DNA from: Gracilaria domingensis
Taxonomy: Eukaryota; Rhodophyta; Florideophyceae; Gracilariales; Gracilariaceae
Assembly (NCBI GenBank): GCA_022539475.1
Contig: VCMS01000251.1
Location: forward strand, 1-64,000
Reading direction: 5' to 3'
DNA length: 64,000 nt
Numbering within the stretch: position 1 is the first letter of the stretch; every line of letters begins with the position of its first letter. The notes beneath the pieces are model-generated. The model did not search any database. It was not told the DNA's origin and worked only from the letters and a program-made list of their open reading frames with translations. Positions 1 to 13,389 of this stretch are shown piece after piece. Position numbers and translations under genes: made by a program.

Positions 1-1545
1 TGCTCGTCAAGGATATGCATTCTTTGAAGCCTTCGTACCGCTTCCCCTTACCTTGAATAATTATTTTTCAACCCCGCCCCCACACGGAAGACATCGGTTC
101 GTCGCGAAAGGGCTAAGAAGTGCAGAGCCTCCATGTCTCGCATTAATCCTCCCTAACCCAGCTTTTCCAGCTCATAATCCTGACTTCGCTGCGGTTTCTT
201 TATGAACATGTGTCCTTCATTAAGCACCTCAAACCGGCCACCGCCTTCCAAGCGTGGCCCAGACCATACCAACGTCTGCCCTGCAGCAAAGTGGATATAC
301 CAAATTGCTGTCAGTCACGGTGCCCCGGCCCTAACAATTTGTTTACCGCGAACAAGCACTCATTAAGGGCGCATCCCGTTCGCAGGAACATTGGTGTCTT
401 TGCAAGCAAGTCTGTTCAAAGGCGTGAAACGGGGTTTGTTCTACTATGAACTATGGTGTATCACAAATTCTCATGCCTCGCCATAACTCAACCCCGCTTT
501 CACTGCCGGCTTTCCTCTTGCCAATCATGTATATGGCGAGAGTAGGTTCTGCTGTTTTCCTTGCAGTCGTTTTTGCGCGAATACGCCAATTCAGCATACG
601 ACTGCAGAGACCGAGAAATTCTCGCAAACGACGAATATGCGACAAAGACGCGCAACAATCGGAGGCACTGTCTATACATCGCTCCCTTACAAACCTTTGG
701 CTATTGTGCAACATCAACCATTTGATTACGACCATCTTCGGAACCATGAGAGAGCTATCAAAGCCTTCAAAGCAATGAACGAGTGAGCATTTCCAAAAGG
801 GTGACATCTTCGTAGCCAACGGTGAGTTTCAGATGCTACCTGACCATGAACGAGTCATCACCCGCCAGAGCCTAATCAAATCCTCTCCTGTCTACAGTCG
901 GGCATTCCCAAAACCTGATAACCGGCGCATGAATCGTGTGTCGCCAACTAGGCGACAAGCCGATCGATGTCTGTGACCTAGATACATCCACAATAAGATG
1001 ATGGCTACATTGCTACTTCTCAACTTAACCAATATGCTACGAAGGAGCTAGACGTTCACTCCCCGCTACCAAATTGTGATGCGCAACCCTATTCAAAACT
1101 GGCTCGCGTAGACCACAGTGCATCTACTACGGCTTTACTGCCGACGCAGTAAGAACCCCTAACGCTAGTCCAATCTACTTCTTCCCACGTTACGATGTCA
1201 TTCGAATACATGTACGCATCGTGCTGAGCATTTCCCGGACCATCAAATCCGAATACGACTACGTCGGGGGTCCTAGACGATGAGACTTGATTTAATTCAC
1301 GGAAGTACTCAAGCAAATTGGCTTGCATATCTTGCTACCATGGCATACCATCAGTCTGACATGAACCAATCTGCGTACTGTATCAAGATCTGCCACAATG
1401 AATCTATAGCTCGGCCCCGACCCTCGCTGTGCGGTTGGCTCCACGAGCGATCGGTCTTTTCCGGTGTTACTGTACCCTCGTACATGAAGTAACCACTATT
1501 GAAATCTGAGTCTAGGACCGTCTGTGGCGGTCCTGGCGACCAGGG

Positions 1546-1684
1546 ATCCCCCTAGCTCGCCGCCAGACCACGCACCGCCGGCAACCCCCTTAAAGTGAAG
1601 TAGCACTCTATTCCCAACAGCGAGGCATCCCCTAGCTCGCCGCCAGACACGCCGCCGGCAGCCCTAAAGTGAAGTAGACTCTAT
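1546..1684. repeat. Imperfect tandem duplication, two units
   Basis: Two adjacent units share the order ATCCCC-TAGCTCGCCGCCAGA, a CGCCGCCGG block, AAAGTGAAGTAG and ACTCTAT. The copies differ almost only by single-base insertions or deletions (unit 1 about 66 bp, unit 2 about 58 bp), not substitutions. Similar loosely repeated pieces (GAAAGATG followed by CTGAGTC) continue to about 1890. Confidence 0.7.
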
Positions 1685-4263
1685 GTCACGCAGAGTTCAT
1701 GTAGTTATACGAACGACAATCGAGGATGTGCTGACTTTCGCGGCATCTACGAAAAGCAGCAGAATGCCCATAAGAAAGATGTCTGAGTCGCTCGCAGCTG
1801 CCGGGCGGAGGTGCTGAGTCTACTTGTGCGATCATCTAGCTACGTTCACCATGGTGTCGTTAGAAAGATGTTGCTGAGTCTGCGGCGAAGGCGGATGGCT
1901 GACGCACTGGATAATCATGTATATCGAGGCGATGTCCACGTAAGCGCATCTAAGAAGCCTGTGCAACACCGACTGAGTTTCAGAAGTTAAACCAAGGGTT
2001 AGGAGTAGCATTTCGGCGAACTAACTAGTTTAAAACCTGGAAGCCACATCGTATGAGGAATTCCTACTACATGATTAACATCTGTAAAAAGACAAAACGG
2101 CCTCGTTCTCTTCGGGCACGCAAAAACTCGTGTACATATCACACCCGGTTGCTGACAACGATGCGGTTACCTCCCTTAAGCCTAGCCGAAGCCCATCTCC
2201 TATAAACCAAGGGCGGCAGATCTCCCTCCAACTTGTTACCTTTACTCCTTGTCGTTGAGTATGAGCGATTCCTCTCCTCATTTCCGTTTACAAACGCCTC
2301 TGATATCCCGTCCTTCCCTATTGTCCTCGCTTCCCGGCCTTGCATTGTCCGCAACGAACATGCTTCTGCCCAGCCTACCCGAAATTGTTCGCGCGAACAC
2401 CCGAATACACCGGACGTTCCGACAACTCGGGCTTCTTCTCCCACAAATATCGGACGACAAAGATTCCGCTACGACCTCTGAACTCACCTACCCGTGTTTG
2501 CGCATCATTCTTGAACATGAAGAAGGCAGAGCTACTGCGCGGGAGAGCTTTCGTCAATGATATTCATCTCGATTGCGGAGTTCGTAGCGTCACTCTACTT
2601 TCTTTACTGGATACGTGAAGAAACCGGTTCGGGGTTTACGATTATCTCAAGATTAACCGCATCGGATACCGAAATCTCGAAATGAATTTCGGCCTATAGA
2701 GGACAGCAACAAACAAATCTTGGATGAAGCTCTAAGACAAACCCCAGCATATCTCCCGACTTCTGGGTACGAAAACCTGGGAAGGCATTGAGCTTCAAAT
2801 GGCATCGAGAGCCATTACGGAATGCGCAATGTAAGGCCGCAGGAACTCCGCGCTAAATTATTGGTAAATGTTCTTGCCCTGTGTGGTAAGCCCGCATCAT
2901 TTGTACTAGTGCCCCAGCCCACGTTGCGATGCTTTCTCAACAAGAAGCATGATATGAGCAATTACGTTCCGCGATTCCTTTCGAAATGTGTCGGATTGTC
3001 GCGCCGCCAGCTAAGGGAATCGACTATTGGTGAGATGTCGGTACCCCAAGCCCCAAACCATACTCACTTTCTGCTCGATGGTTTAGAAGTACTTGCAAAC
3101 TGGAGAGGACTATGATTCCCGAGTTTCTTTGTTGAACATAGTCCTCTTCTTGAAAGGCTCCCTATCGTTCCGAATCACTAGTTTTTCAAGTGAACCGATC
3201 GCACAAAAATGCGTTCTATTCGCTTTCGATGATGAGAGAAACTCGGAAGTTAGAATGCGTATTTCTAGATGAATTTGTGCACGACCGCAATGAAGAACAA
3301 AACGTTTACTTCTCTAACGGCAGAATTGAAAATACGAAACCAAACTTACGTACCTCTCACTCCCGATATGTCTATCGCTTCCGAGATCACACAATCGGTT
3401 TTCAAAATGGGTATTCGGTGGTTCCTAAGCCAGCATGATTTCCATGCCTTTTTTTTACTTGCCTCCTTTGCTAAGAAGCAGTAATGTCACATTGTGAAAA
3501 CTCGCTAGCGGCTTACCATGGCCCCCAGTCGCTCTAGGGGCAATACAAAAAGGTCCATTAACCTGGGAGAAGCTACGAAGACTTAAAACTAAAAGCACCG
3601 AACTGGGCTCCTTTCGACATGTACTCTGCCTACATTGGACCAATGGTGACTCGCTTTGGGCAGGAATCTAGCATCGCTTGGACAGACATGGATAATTGTG
3701 GCAAGATTTTAAGATTCCAGGATTCCCCGTGCTTGGCTCCCACGAAGAAGATTCAGTCTGGTGCAGGAAGGGGTAACCGCTCTCCGACAAGGTGATCAAA
3801 AATCGTGCACGGTTGACAACTCCCAAAGGAAAAAAGCAAACCGCCGTCCCGACACTGGAGAGACTCGCTGGTTGCACATCAAAGCATTCTGGAAGCCAGC
3901 TCAAACCCCACATTGCCTGAACACGCGAGCTTATCTCTGGGATCTCAGGTGTGCTCGAGGAATTCCAACACCATTCTCTCTCTCGGTGACTCCAACGAGC
4001 AGCAGGAAACCAGCAAAACCTCTCGCCTTCGATCCGTGTAGATTTGACCTCGAAGCAGAATAAATTCCTTCTGGATGACTCAAAACAACTCGGTGGACAG
4101 TGAGATATGCTGTAAGGTGAAAACAACCAGTGGCAACAAAAGGCGTGGAGGATATGAAGTTTCGAGAAGAATAAAAAAAAGCTGAAGTCGTGGCGTTTAT
4201 GGAAGTGGCAAACGTGGGACGGGGATGAAGACTTCGCTGAGACTAAGTCACCCGGGGGCGGGC

Positions 4264-4283
4264 GGGGGGGGGGGGGGGGGGGG
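4264..4283 (+). repeat. Poly-G tract, about 20 G
   Basis: An uninterrupted run of about twenty G follows GGGGGCGGGC. Length is likely unreliable in any assembly. Confidence 0.9.
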
Positions 4284-7200
4284 TGGCTTGCTTTTTGATT
4301 GCGTTTAATGAAAGAATAGCACAATTAAGCTGAAGGAACAACATTACGTAATGCAAGTAACAAAAAACAAATCGAAGTAAGAATCCACGCGTGCCTCCTT
4401 TACTTTCTTCACTTTTTTCCCCTGTGTCATTTAAGGTTTTTTGTGCGGCTCGAACGCTTCATCGGTCCGGCACCCGGGCACCATTTCTTCACGCAAATGT
4501 AAAAAATCACCATTCCTTTATGTTTGGCCGACTCAGAATCGAGTGCTTTTAGCTTCAGTTCACCAATGTTATATCGCCAAGCTGTCCTCTTCCGGAATCA
4601 CTTATCTTTTTCAAAGCTTTTGAATCTCCGTTCCTCAGAGATCTCTTGAGCCGTATCGGTCGTAACAATTTCCGTTCGAATAAGTCGGTATAGGAAAAAA
4701 CAATGACCCAGATCCACCAACAGCATTGGAGAGTACCTGAAGAACCAACAAGCAGTTTACCCCTTTGCATCCCTCTTATCCATTCCTCGGCAAGCGGATA
4801 TTATGAAGCGCGACTTATGCGTGAGTTATTCTAGCTCTCTTGGTGACCACATTCGTAACAAACGCTCCTTTCACACTACTCGAAGACCCAACTAAGCTTT
4901 CCCGATGTGCCAATTCAATTCTCAGCAGAATATTGCAGGGTGCATAGTTTCTCCATTATATCTTTGTCCTCTGATGAGAGATTCCGTACCACAATAAGAA
5001 CCCCCTCGAGGACCGGCATGCAGCTCTAGTTTCGGCAAACATCGACCTCTTTCCTTTCCATAAACTCTCTCGCTCCAAGAAATAGTATGATTCGGTATAG
5101 GATCATGGGCCTTGCCAGACGGGATTTACCAGCACCAAAATATCAATCCTCCTGCCCTCTCGTTCTGTAACGAAAGTTAATGGTTTTGAGAGCAAGAATT
5201 TCTTGGTTGGCATCTCTCGGTACCATTTTCATCGAAGCTGAATAACAAGCAACTGTTACCTGAGCGTAACCCGCAAAGCTAGTCTGCGACACCAGCTTTC
5301 TTTGAAAGAACGTTTCCCCGGGTTAGCCTGACTCAGAGATTTATATTTCTCTGAATTTTGCAACGGACTTCCCTCAACTTGTTCCATCTCGGACCCTTGA
5401 AGACACTCAGTCCTTTCTCTGGAATCCCAGGCTTGCTGAGCCGCAGCCAAACAGCAGTATTCTTCTCCTTCTCGTATGTGAAGTCACCGATCCATTCTCA
5501 TCACTTCTTCGTCCCACCTCAAAAAGGAAGGCCAGGGCGCAACATCTTTTCTTAGATAGGTCCGTCACACAGAGAATGACCTTGGCATCCAAAGCCCACT
5601 ACATGAATCCACCATGTGTGGAAAAGGATTGCCCAATAACTCCAGTTGTTCTGAACTCCCCTACGTCAATTCAAAGACGACCTCTGGGCTGTATCGGCAT
5701 GATTATTCTGGAAGCCGGATCTCTGTAATAGAGAGAAGACGGGCACCCAAAGCAGTCGCATGATCCTTACCATCATCTGTCCATGCGTAGGATGAACTTT
5801 CACGGTTGGCAACATGTCCGAGAAGAGGATTTAGGAGAAATGCGATTGAACTCAAGACAGGCTGATGGGAAATGGGAATATGGGCAGTGCAAGGGCAGTG
5901 ACGGAATGAGGACCGAAGAAGGAAGTAACGTGCGTTTACGTTTAACGAAGGCCGCCACTTTCCCAAATTATTGCATGATCATGTTTCATGTGGATAATTT
6001 CTTCGCAAGCAAGCTACTTGGCCTCAATTTATGTGTGTTCAACTCCCCACACCTGACCCCATCCTTTCATCCACGTGTACAATGTAAGATAAACGAGCTG
6101 GTAGCTACCATTACCAGTTCTATTGCCACCCCAAACCTATACCCCGCTTTTCCCTCACTCCCTTTCAGTTCAACACACGGTCAAAAAATAGACACTCTTG
6201 ATGCGTTCCCTTACAATTCCCCTTAGGAGATCTAACGCAGGTGTGCTTTTCGAAACACTAACATACCGCGTCCAGAGCTCTCCTTTTCACCTCCACACAA
6301 CTACAATGTATCGAATTATCGGTCCCGTCATTCTGCTCTCACGCCGATGATGAAGCTGCCAGTTGCCGTATTTGAAGGATAAAATTGTCTAGCAATCAAT
6401 TTCAAGTAAGATGATGGGTCGGAGCTTTCGTAAGGATTATTCTTGGCATCTGGAAACACTTCAACACAATCAGGTAACATTTGGGCATGCCAAGAAAGGG
6501 GAGCCACGAAATACTGAACCGTTCTCCGTCTCTTTGATCGCGTTTCATCACATTTTTGGGTATTTGATTCCCAGCGGAAACTAATGAACAGGAGATGACC
6601 CTTTGTGACGGAGAGACCCACCAATTGATGCCACTCTTCAGCACTGTTATTGACAAGAGGCCATGGAATCTTCGCACACTGGTTCTCCTCGGTTCACATT
6701 TTGCGAGACCTGCCAGGGAAGAACTGCGATAGCCTTTTTCTACGCTCCGAAAATTCGCGGCAAGACTATCTCTGCATTACTACTCATGTCTGTGGATACT
6801 CTTTCATATCTTACTAAAAAAATGGCTGACGTAGTTCTCCCGAACCAAGCCGACACAGTCGTTTCGCCGCAAAGGGCTGCATAAGCCTCAAGCTTATCCT
6901 CAAAAGATGTGTTGTTCTTCCAAGACCATTTGCTGAAAGCGTGTACGAAGGAATCTAGCATGCGTTTTATGTGTGGAACATCGTCCCGGTCGCTTTATTT
7001 TCGTTCTCGGTCCTGCCACACAAGTCGGCGACGAACGGCCGAAAACTTGTTTTCCGTCTTTGACTTCTTCTTCGGACACAATAAGCTTCCGAAACAGGGT
7101 ATACAGGTCGCTCTTAGCAAAAGTCTTTCCTGCTTTCAAACGTTGAAAAGACAACCACACTCAAAACCTTTGCTTCCTTCCGCCTCTTGTATCTTCAAAG

Positions 7201-10200
7201 TACGGTCCTTTAAAAGATGGTGTGCGTGAGGAAAACTAAGTTTACTGGCACCATGAAGCAGCAGCACAGATATACCGATCGGTATCGAAGTCCTTCGCTC
7301 GAATGTAATTCTCTAGCGCTAACGCACATATATTCACATGTGACAGCCTAGATGTTTTTTTCTTATTGCCGCAAAGTATTCTTTCTGATACCAGGTAACG
7401 AACACCTGCAGTTTCCAAGAACTCGATCCCGAACCTTCCCCTCTCATTGAAGTTAAACAAAACGCCAGGTTTTGAAGGAATGAGAGACTCAGATCTAATG
7501 GCGAAAAGATCGTGATGAATCTTTGATCATGCTGCTAATGCGCTCCTCTGAGACCCCATTTGCCAAGGTCTCAGCCCATCGACTTTATCTTCACCTGATA
7601 CCCCATGTGGAAGGCTTTCAGAACTAATGCGAAGGATCCAAAAGGGAAGGCTCTCCCTTGTGTCCCGCAGGAGGTTGTTACCAAAAACTCTGCCTAATGC
7701 GACCGTCCTTCGCAACTATTCACCTATCGCTGCTTTCGTATTCTCGGAAACATGAAATCAAGCCTTTTTACATGATTAATATTGAATGTATTACAGTGCG
7801 AGCTTTCAAGGTATCGCTACGGGGTCCTGACACAAACAAAACCCTCAAAGCTACTCTTGGGAGTATACCAAGCATTTTCTTTACCGCCGTCCGTCTACGA
7901 GATCAACACTTACGATGTATCCCATCATTACTCCTCAGCTGCCTGACAGTAGCCAGAACAGCGCAAAACTTGCAATGCTCAACTTTCTCTCTAGTCGCGC
8001 ATGTTCGAAACACGAAAAGTGCGCCCATGTGGAACGCAGGCACAAGCAAATCCCGTTCCCAGAACTAAACGCAGCTAGAGATTCTCCGTCACTGTCGAAG
8101 GTCCCCAAGATGATACGAGAAGAATCGAAGAGAACATGGTGAACACCCAGGAAAACGCCGTCCCCCGTAAGAGGATAAAGGTACAGAAGCTGTGGATGCA
8201 ACTGATAAAGTGGCCGCCGAACGAAGTGCGCTGCCACCAAAGCCCAGTCGGACTCGGTAACATCAATTCACGTTGGGCCCCCATCATTACAGAGGAAAGA
8301 TTGTTCGACCCCATTTGGATCCGGCCTCCTTATTCCCTTGCTTTCTCATCTTCGGACCCCACGCATTTTGGCAAGTATTTGCGGACAATCTTTGGAGTAC
8401 AGCGACGCGAGGAGGTCCAAGCCGCCGCAGCGACTGGGTATGATGTCTCTACAAAGCGGTTAAGGGAACGGAACGGCCGACGTGCGCCTAATGATGATCT
8501 GCACGCAAAGCTTAACCTATGGGGTTTCAAATTTCCGTTTAAGGCTCGTTTTTCAACTGCATGAGTCTTCTTGAATTGAAAGTATATCCCTGGGATGACC
8601 ATTCGCAGCCTAATTTCCCACCGTAGGAAGTGTATTCAAAAACCAAACACTACATCGGATCCTCTCCTTTTGTGGATTCCAAAGAATCGAACAAGCTCAA
8701 TTGGAATACTATTTCTTGTAGTGTTCTTTCCGAGCAATACCCGCACCAATCCTGATCCCAAAAACTACCATAGATACGACTTGGACTTGCGAAACCAACG
8801 TATTTCATTTCTAAAGAATGATGGTTCTTGACCAAAAAGCTCTCACATTACGAGTTTGGCCAAGCTTTGGAAGCTCGGAAAATGCCGATCCCAATCGGAC
8901 AGAGCGTTATTCGACGGTTTTAAGGAACATGTGCTAACAGGAATGCAAGGGGTGCGTGCCATTGTCTCGGTAAAACGAATAAAGCAATGATGCAGCACTC
9001 ATACATGCGTTCCCCGAAAGTGTCGAACTCGTATAATACTCAGGGAGCCGAAATCGTTTTTCAAAGGGCCATAGGCGGAAGGTATCCCTGTATGCGAGAT
9101 TATATCACCCTTCGAACAACATCCAGCCCATTCTTTCTAGAAAATGAAGACCAGCCAATTACAATGCCCACTGCAAAGTACAGCAGTTGATGGAACGGCG
9201 GGTTTGGAACTCGGAGCGTTTCTCTCCAAAAGAAGAATTCGATATGGCTCTATGCGACGCAGGAGAACGAGTATCCACATTGTAATATCCGTGGTAGTGG
9301 CATTCGTTCGATTCCTGCGGAACTGCCAAATCGAAGAGTGAAATGGTTTTCTTCTCTTCCTTTTCACTTTTCCTTTACTCTACGTAGCCCGACTTTCCAC
9401 AGACATCTTCTATTTCCCTTTTTTCAGCCCAACGACAGTCTCTCTAGCATCTCGCGATTTCAATTCAACACGGCATGCTCTGTGACTTTTGGAAATTTCA
9501 TTGAAGAATTTCATAAGACCTGAGTGAAGCTTCGAAGCAAGGAATGTCCTTCTTTAGCACACCAAACAATGCTTTTATCATTCCGACACTCAACTCCGAA
9601 AAAGACTGCGTGACACAAAAGATATCTTTCCAGTGTGCCAAAAGTGGTGGCTTGTGAATTGTTCGTTCAATACGGAAAATTCTTATTCTCTAGAGGTAAA
9701 ATTGGCTAGAAGATTCCTTGCTCCCAGTCCCAAGCAGGATTTGTTTTGTATGCCCGCTCCGCGCGAATGGTTTCTTTTTTCGTGAGTAGCAGATGTCGAC
9801 CAGATCGAATAGCTAGAGAAAGGAAAAAAATGGAGCGCGTCCATAGGCAGCAACCTGTGCCTAGAAGACATGAAAGGTACATGTGGACTCAAGCCGATCG
9901 GCCTATCACGTGGTGAGTCTGTCTTTCGGAGTCTGTCCTGCTCGGGAGTTGAAGTATGTTCCATTTGTTGCAGAGGGATCTGGCAATTTTCTTGATGTGC
10001 TTCGGACAGATTATAGCGACGGAGAATTGCACTTTGTGGTTGGAGAGGTAAGAGTTCGCTTGGCATACTTGCGCATCTGAATCCAAAGAGCTCCTGCTTT
10101 GGCTTTGTGCAATCACCTGTTAGACGGCAGCCATACGCTCTGTCAACAACAGATTCAGAAGTTTTATTTCAGATTGGAAACATATTCCCATTGATATATT

Positions 10201-13200
10201 GTGAATACCGAGCCATTCCGGATTTGGAAAGACGAATGAATTTATGATACTGCCGGGGGGGAGTGAAATTGAATATATCGATGGAGCACCAGTTAAGAGT
10301 TCCTATTGAGTCTTCAGATGATTCCAAGACGAGACTGAACGCAAGCAGTGAAGATCACAACCAATCTCCTTTATACGGAATAGGTGCCAGATGAACTGCC
10401 GCAAGTTGTGCCTCACGAAGAAGCAAGCAGACGAGGTTTATCGCAAGCTTTTTTGGTTGAAACACAACTTTTACTGCATCCATTAGGCATCCGACTGTAA
10501 TGCAGGCTGAATTCGTTCTGCCCGCGTAATACACTAGTTTAGTGCTTAATACTGTTGCGTAGTCACCTATTTATTACTGCAATTGTCCCAAAGAAATCTG
10601 TTATCGAGGGACGCTTCTGTCTGCCTACTCTGCGAGAAACAGAAAAGGTCTAAGCTGCTTGGTGAGTGAAGGAGAGCAGTTAGACGAAATGGCCTGTGAG
10701 AGGGAACGGGGCCGCTTTCTTATGACTGAGAGCGAGGCTTTTACGAGGCGATAATATGCTCCATACAATACTACACCCAGTAATTAGGCTAGGAATTACC
10801 CTATACTCACAGAGAGAGAGAGGTACACGTGTTTTCGGTCGGGCACGTTTTTAACTCTACACGCTTTTTGTTTTGGCGCCCGGTCATGGTACATTGTTAA
10901 TCCGTTCTCCTGGCCTTCACAATGCGTATACGGCGTCTTCATCAAGTCTGCTGGGGGTCAGACGTCAAGCTCTTCATGCATTTCATGTTTTTTCCTTTGC
11001 TAAAAAAACTCAGGACAATCATGAAAGTAAGCATGGACTTCTCATCGACTACACCCCTTACTATTAGAATCAATCTCATAAGTCGCCAAATGAAGCATGC
11101 AGTCTCCGGGTTGAAACAAGTTCTAAGGAAGAAGCAGGCGTGATTTCTTTAACTTATCTATATTGACACCCAAAGTTCCGGTTGTATTTATTTGGTTCCT
11201 TGTCTCCCAAAATCGTTCAAATGAACTACAGTTTTTGCGACACAATGGGGCATGGTGTGGATTCTTGACTTTGATGAGGTGATGCAGAATAAAATGAGGT
11301 TTATATAGAAGAGCTCAAACTAAGGGCCTCCGCTTGACGGCCGTGGGGTGCCCAGCGTGCAGAGAGGAGTGTATCGGAGTGCCGAGGTCGGCGGGGTATG
11401 GAGAGAATCCTACGTTCGGTGGGGGGTGGTTACTGACGATCATGAAAGTCCGGCGGATGCGCTGTGGTGACGGGGGGGCGGAGCTGTGAAACATCAGACA
11501 CGGCCTTGGAACCCGGCCATAACCTCACACGAGCTTACCAAAGAGGGAGGAGTGATGGCTAGCTGCACACGCTGATCTTCTTGTACGAACGCTCACTGCA
11601 GCCTCGTGGGCGCCGCAGCACAATCGGCGTAGTGTTGGGTGCTTACTTGTGCGGGCAGTATCCAGTGACAGAGGAAGTTGTACAAATCTCTTTCCATTCG
11701 TTTCTACGCATCCTACTAGAGACTATTGGTTCTCACTTTTGTCTGGCTTCCATACCGTCGTCCACATTGCCTTCGTTTCCCTGGTTATTGCATCTTTTCA
11801 GTATATCAAAGACTAACACCTGCTGCTGGCTTGTCTTTTCAAGACTCTGCGACCCGAAAATGGCTGGCCTTCTAATCGATCGCAATTTCCATTACAATGA
11901 AAGAGCGGCTTTCGGGGTACAGTCCAACATTTCCCAGGACCATCTTTTCTTTCTCTCCTCATTTCAAAAGAGTGACGGAGCTACGATACAAATATCGGGA
12001 GAGACTGAGCTTCTCTAACGCCGCCTTCGTCACAAGAAATGAGCAGTTCCGTTGACTTTGAAACTTTTGAACTCCTTGTGATACATTTTGTCTTCCTCCA
12101 AGATTCCTCGTCTAATTGCGGTTTTCTCAGATTCTTGTCTGTTTCCATTTTGAGGCAAGGAGGATAAGCTCTTCGGTTTTTAAAGGTACGATATGCCGGC
12201 CGGAGTTTAAAGTAATTCTATGCGTGAAGTACTACAGGTCTTCATTGTAGAGTCAGAAAAGGAATTCTGCTCGTGTCCTTCGATTAAGACATACTGGGTG
12301 AGATAATTTCTTTCCCGAATAGATACAAACCCGAGTACAACCATTTCCTGATTTACCAGCCCTCTTTGTATTGATTCAAATCCAGTTATTGGGCGCTACA
12401 GGCGGTCCTCAGCCCAAACCGATTGCCCTCTGATTTGCAAACTCTCTGCCCCACAATGTAGATGAGGACATCAAGCGATCCCATTAATTACAACTCTTTT
12501 TCTTGTTCAATCCAAAAAGCCAAGGAGAAAGAGTTATGTCGCCGCATACATTCCTTTTTCTGGAGGTTGCAGGAGTATATGGAGACTTCTCATTGAATGT
12601 TGAGATGAATATGACAAGAACTACTGAGTATCGCTTTTATGAAATCGATGGAAAAGCACAGAGCTTGTCCGAGTTGATAGGTATCGACTTGCCCTTCTTA
12701 CTTGGGAAGCCCTGGACTCTGAATGGGATCTGGGGGCGGGAGGTCAACTGGACATTTACCTAACGCAAAAGACGAGAGACGCAAAACACTACTATGCAGA
12801 CGATTGAGTAGTGAAGCAAGCGCTTCTCGATGGTGGTCTACAGTTCTATGTTTTCTAAGGTGTGACAATTCGTTCCTTGAAGGGAACGGGAATGTTCCCT
12901 TCGAGCGATACATCACCAGTCTATAAAAGACGTCTATTGGAACCATAGATGCGGAAAACCGCACTACAGTATGTAACTTCACAAGGGTATTTTGGCGATG
13001 CGTTCCCTGATTGCTCCTGTTGTTATTCCAAATCTTCCTTCGTTACCTGGAAAGAATGATATTAAAGGTTAAATATATGAATGGTTTCACTATGCAACGG
13101 CGTAGCGACCCCGTTACACGTAAACGAACAAACGGCAGTGGCTATATGTAACGTACCATACACGTTACTAAAACGTGGCTCCGATGCAAGCCTGCTGTCA

Positions 13201-13371
13201 TTTCCCAGGTACTGCGCCATCTTGTTTCCCGAGACCGCCTCGTACAACTGTTGCGATACATCCCACACACGACCTTGCTCTTCCGAGAAAATTTTTCAAG
13301 GCTCAGGAACTCATTGAAAGAAAACGCGAACACCTCTCTCACTCGCTCCAATGCTATTTCTAATGACAAAT

Positions 13372-13389
13372 GAAGAAGAAGAAGAAGAA
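13372..13389 (+). repeat. GAA trinucleotide microsatellite
   Basis: Six consecutive GAA units; no gene is recognised around it. Confidence 0.85.
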
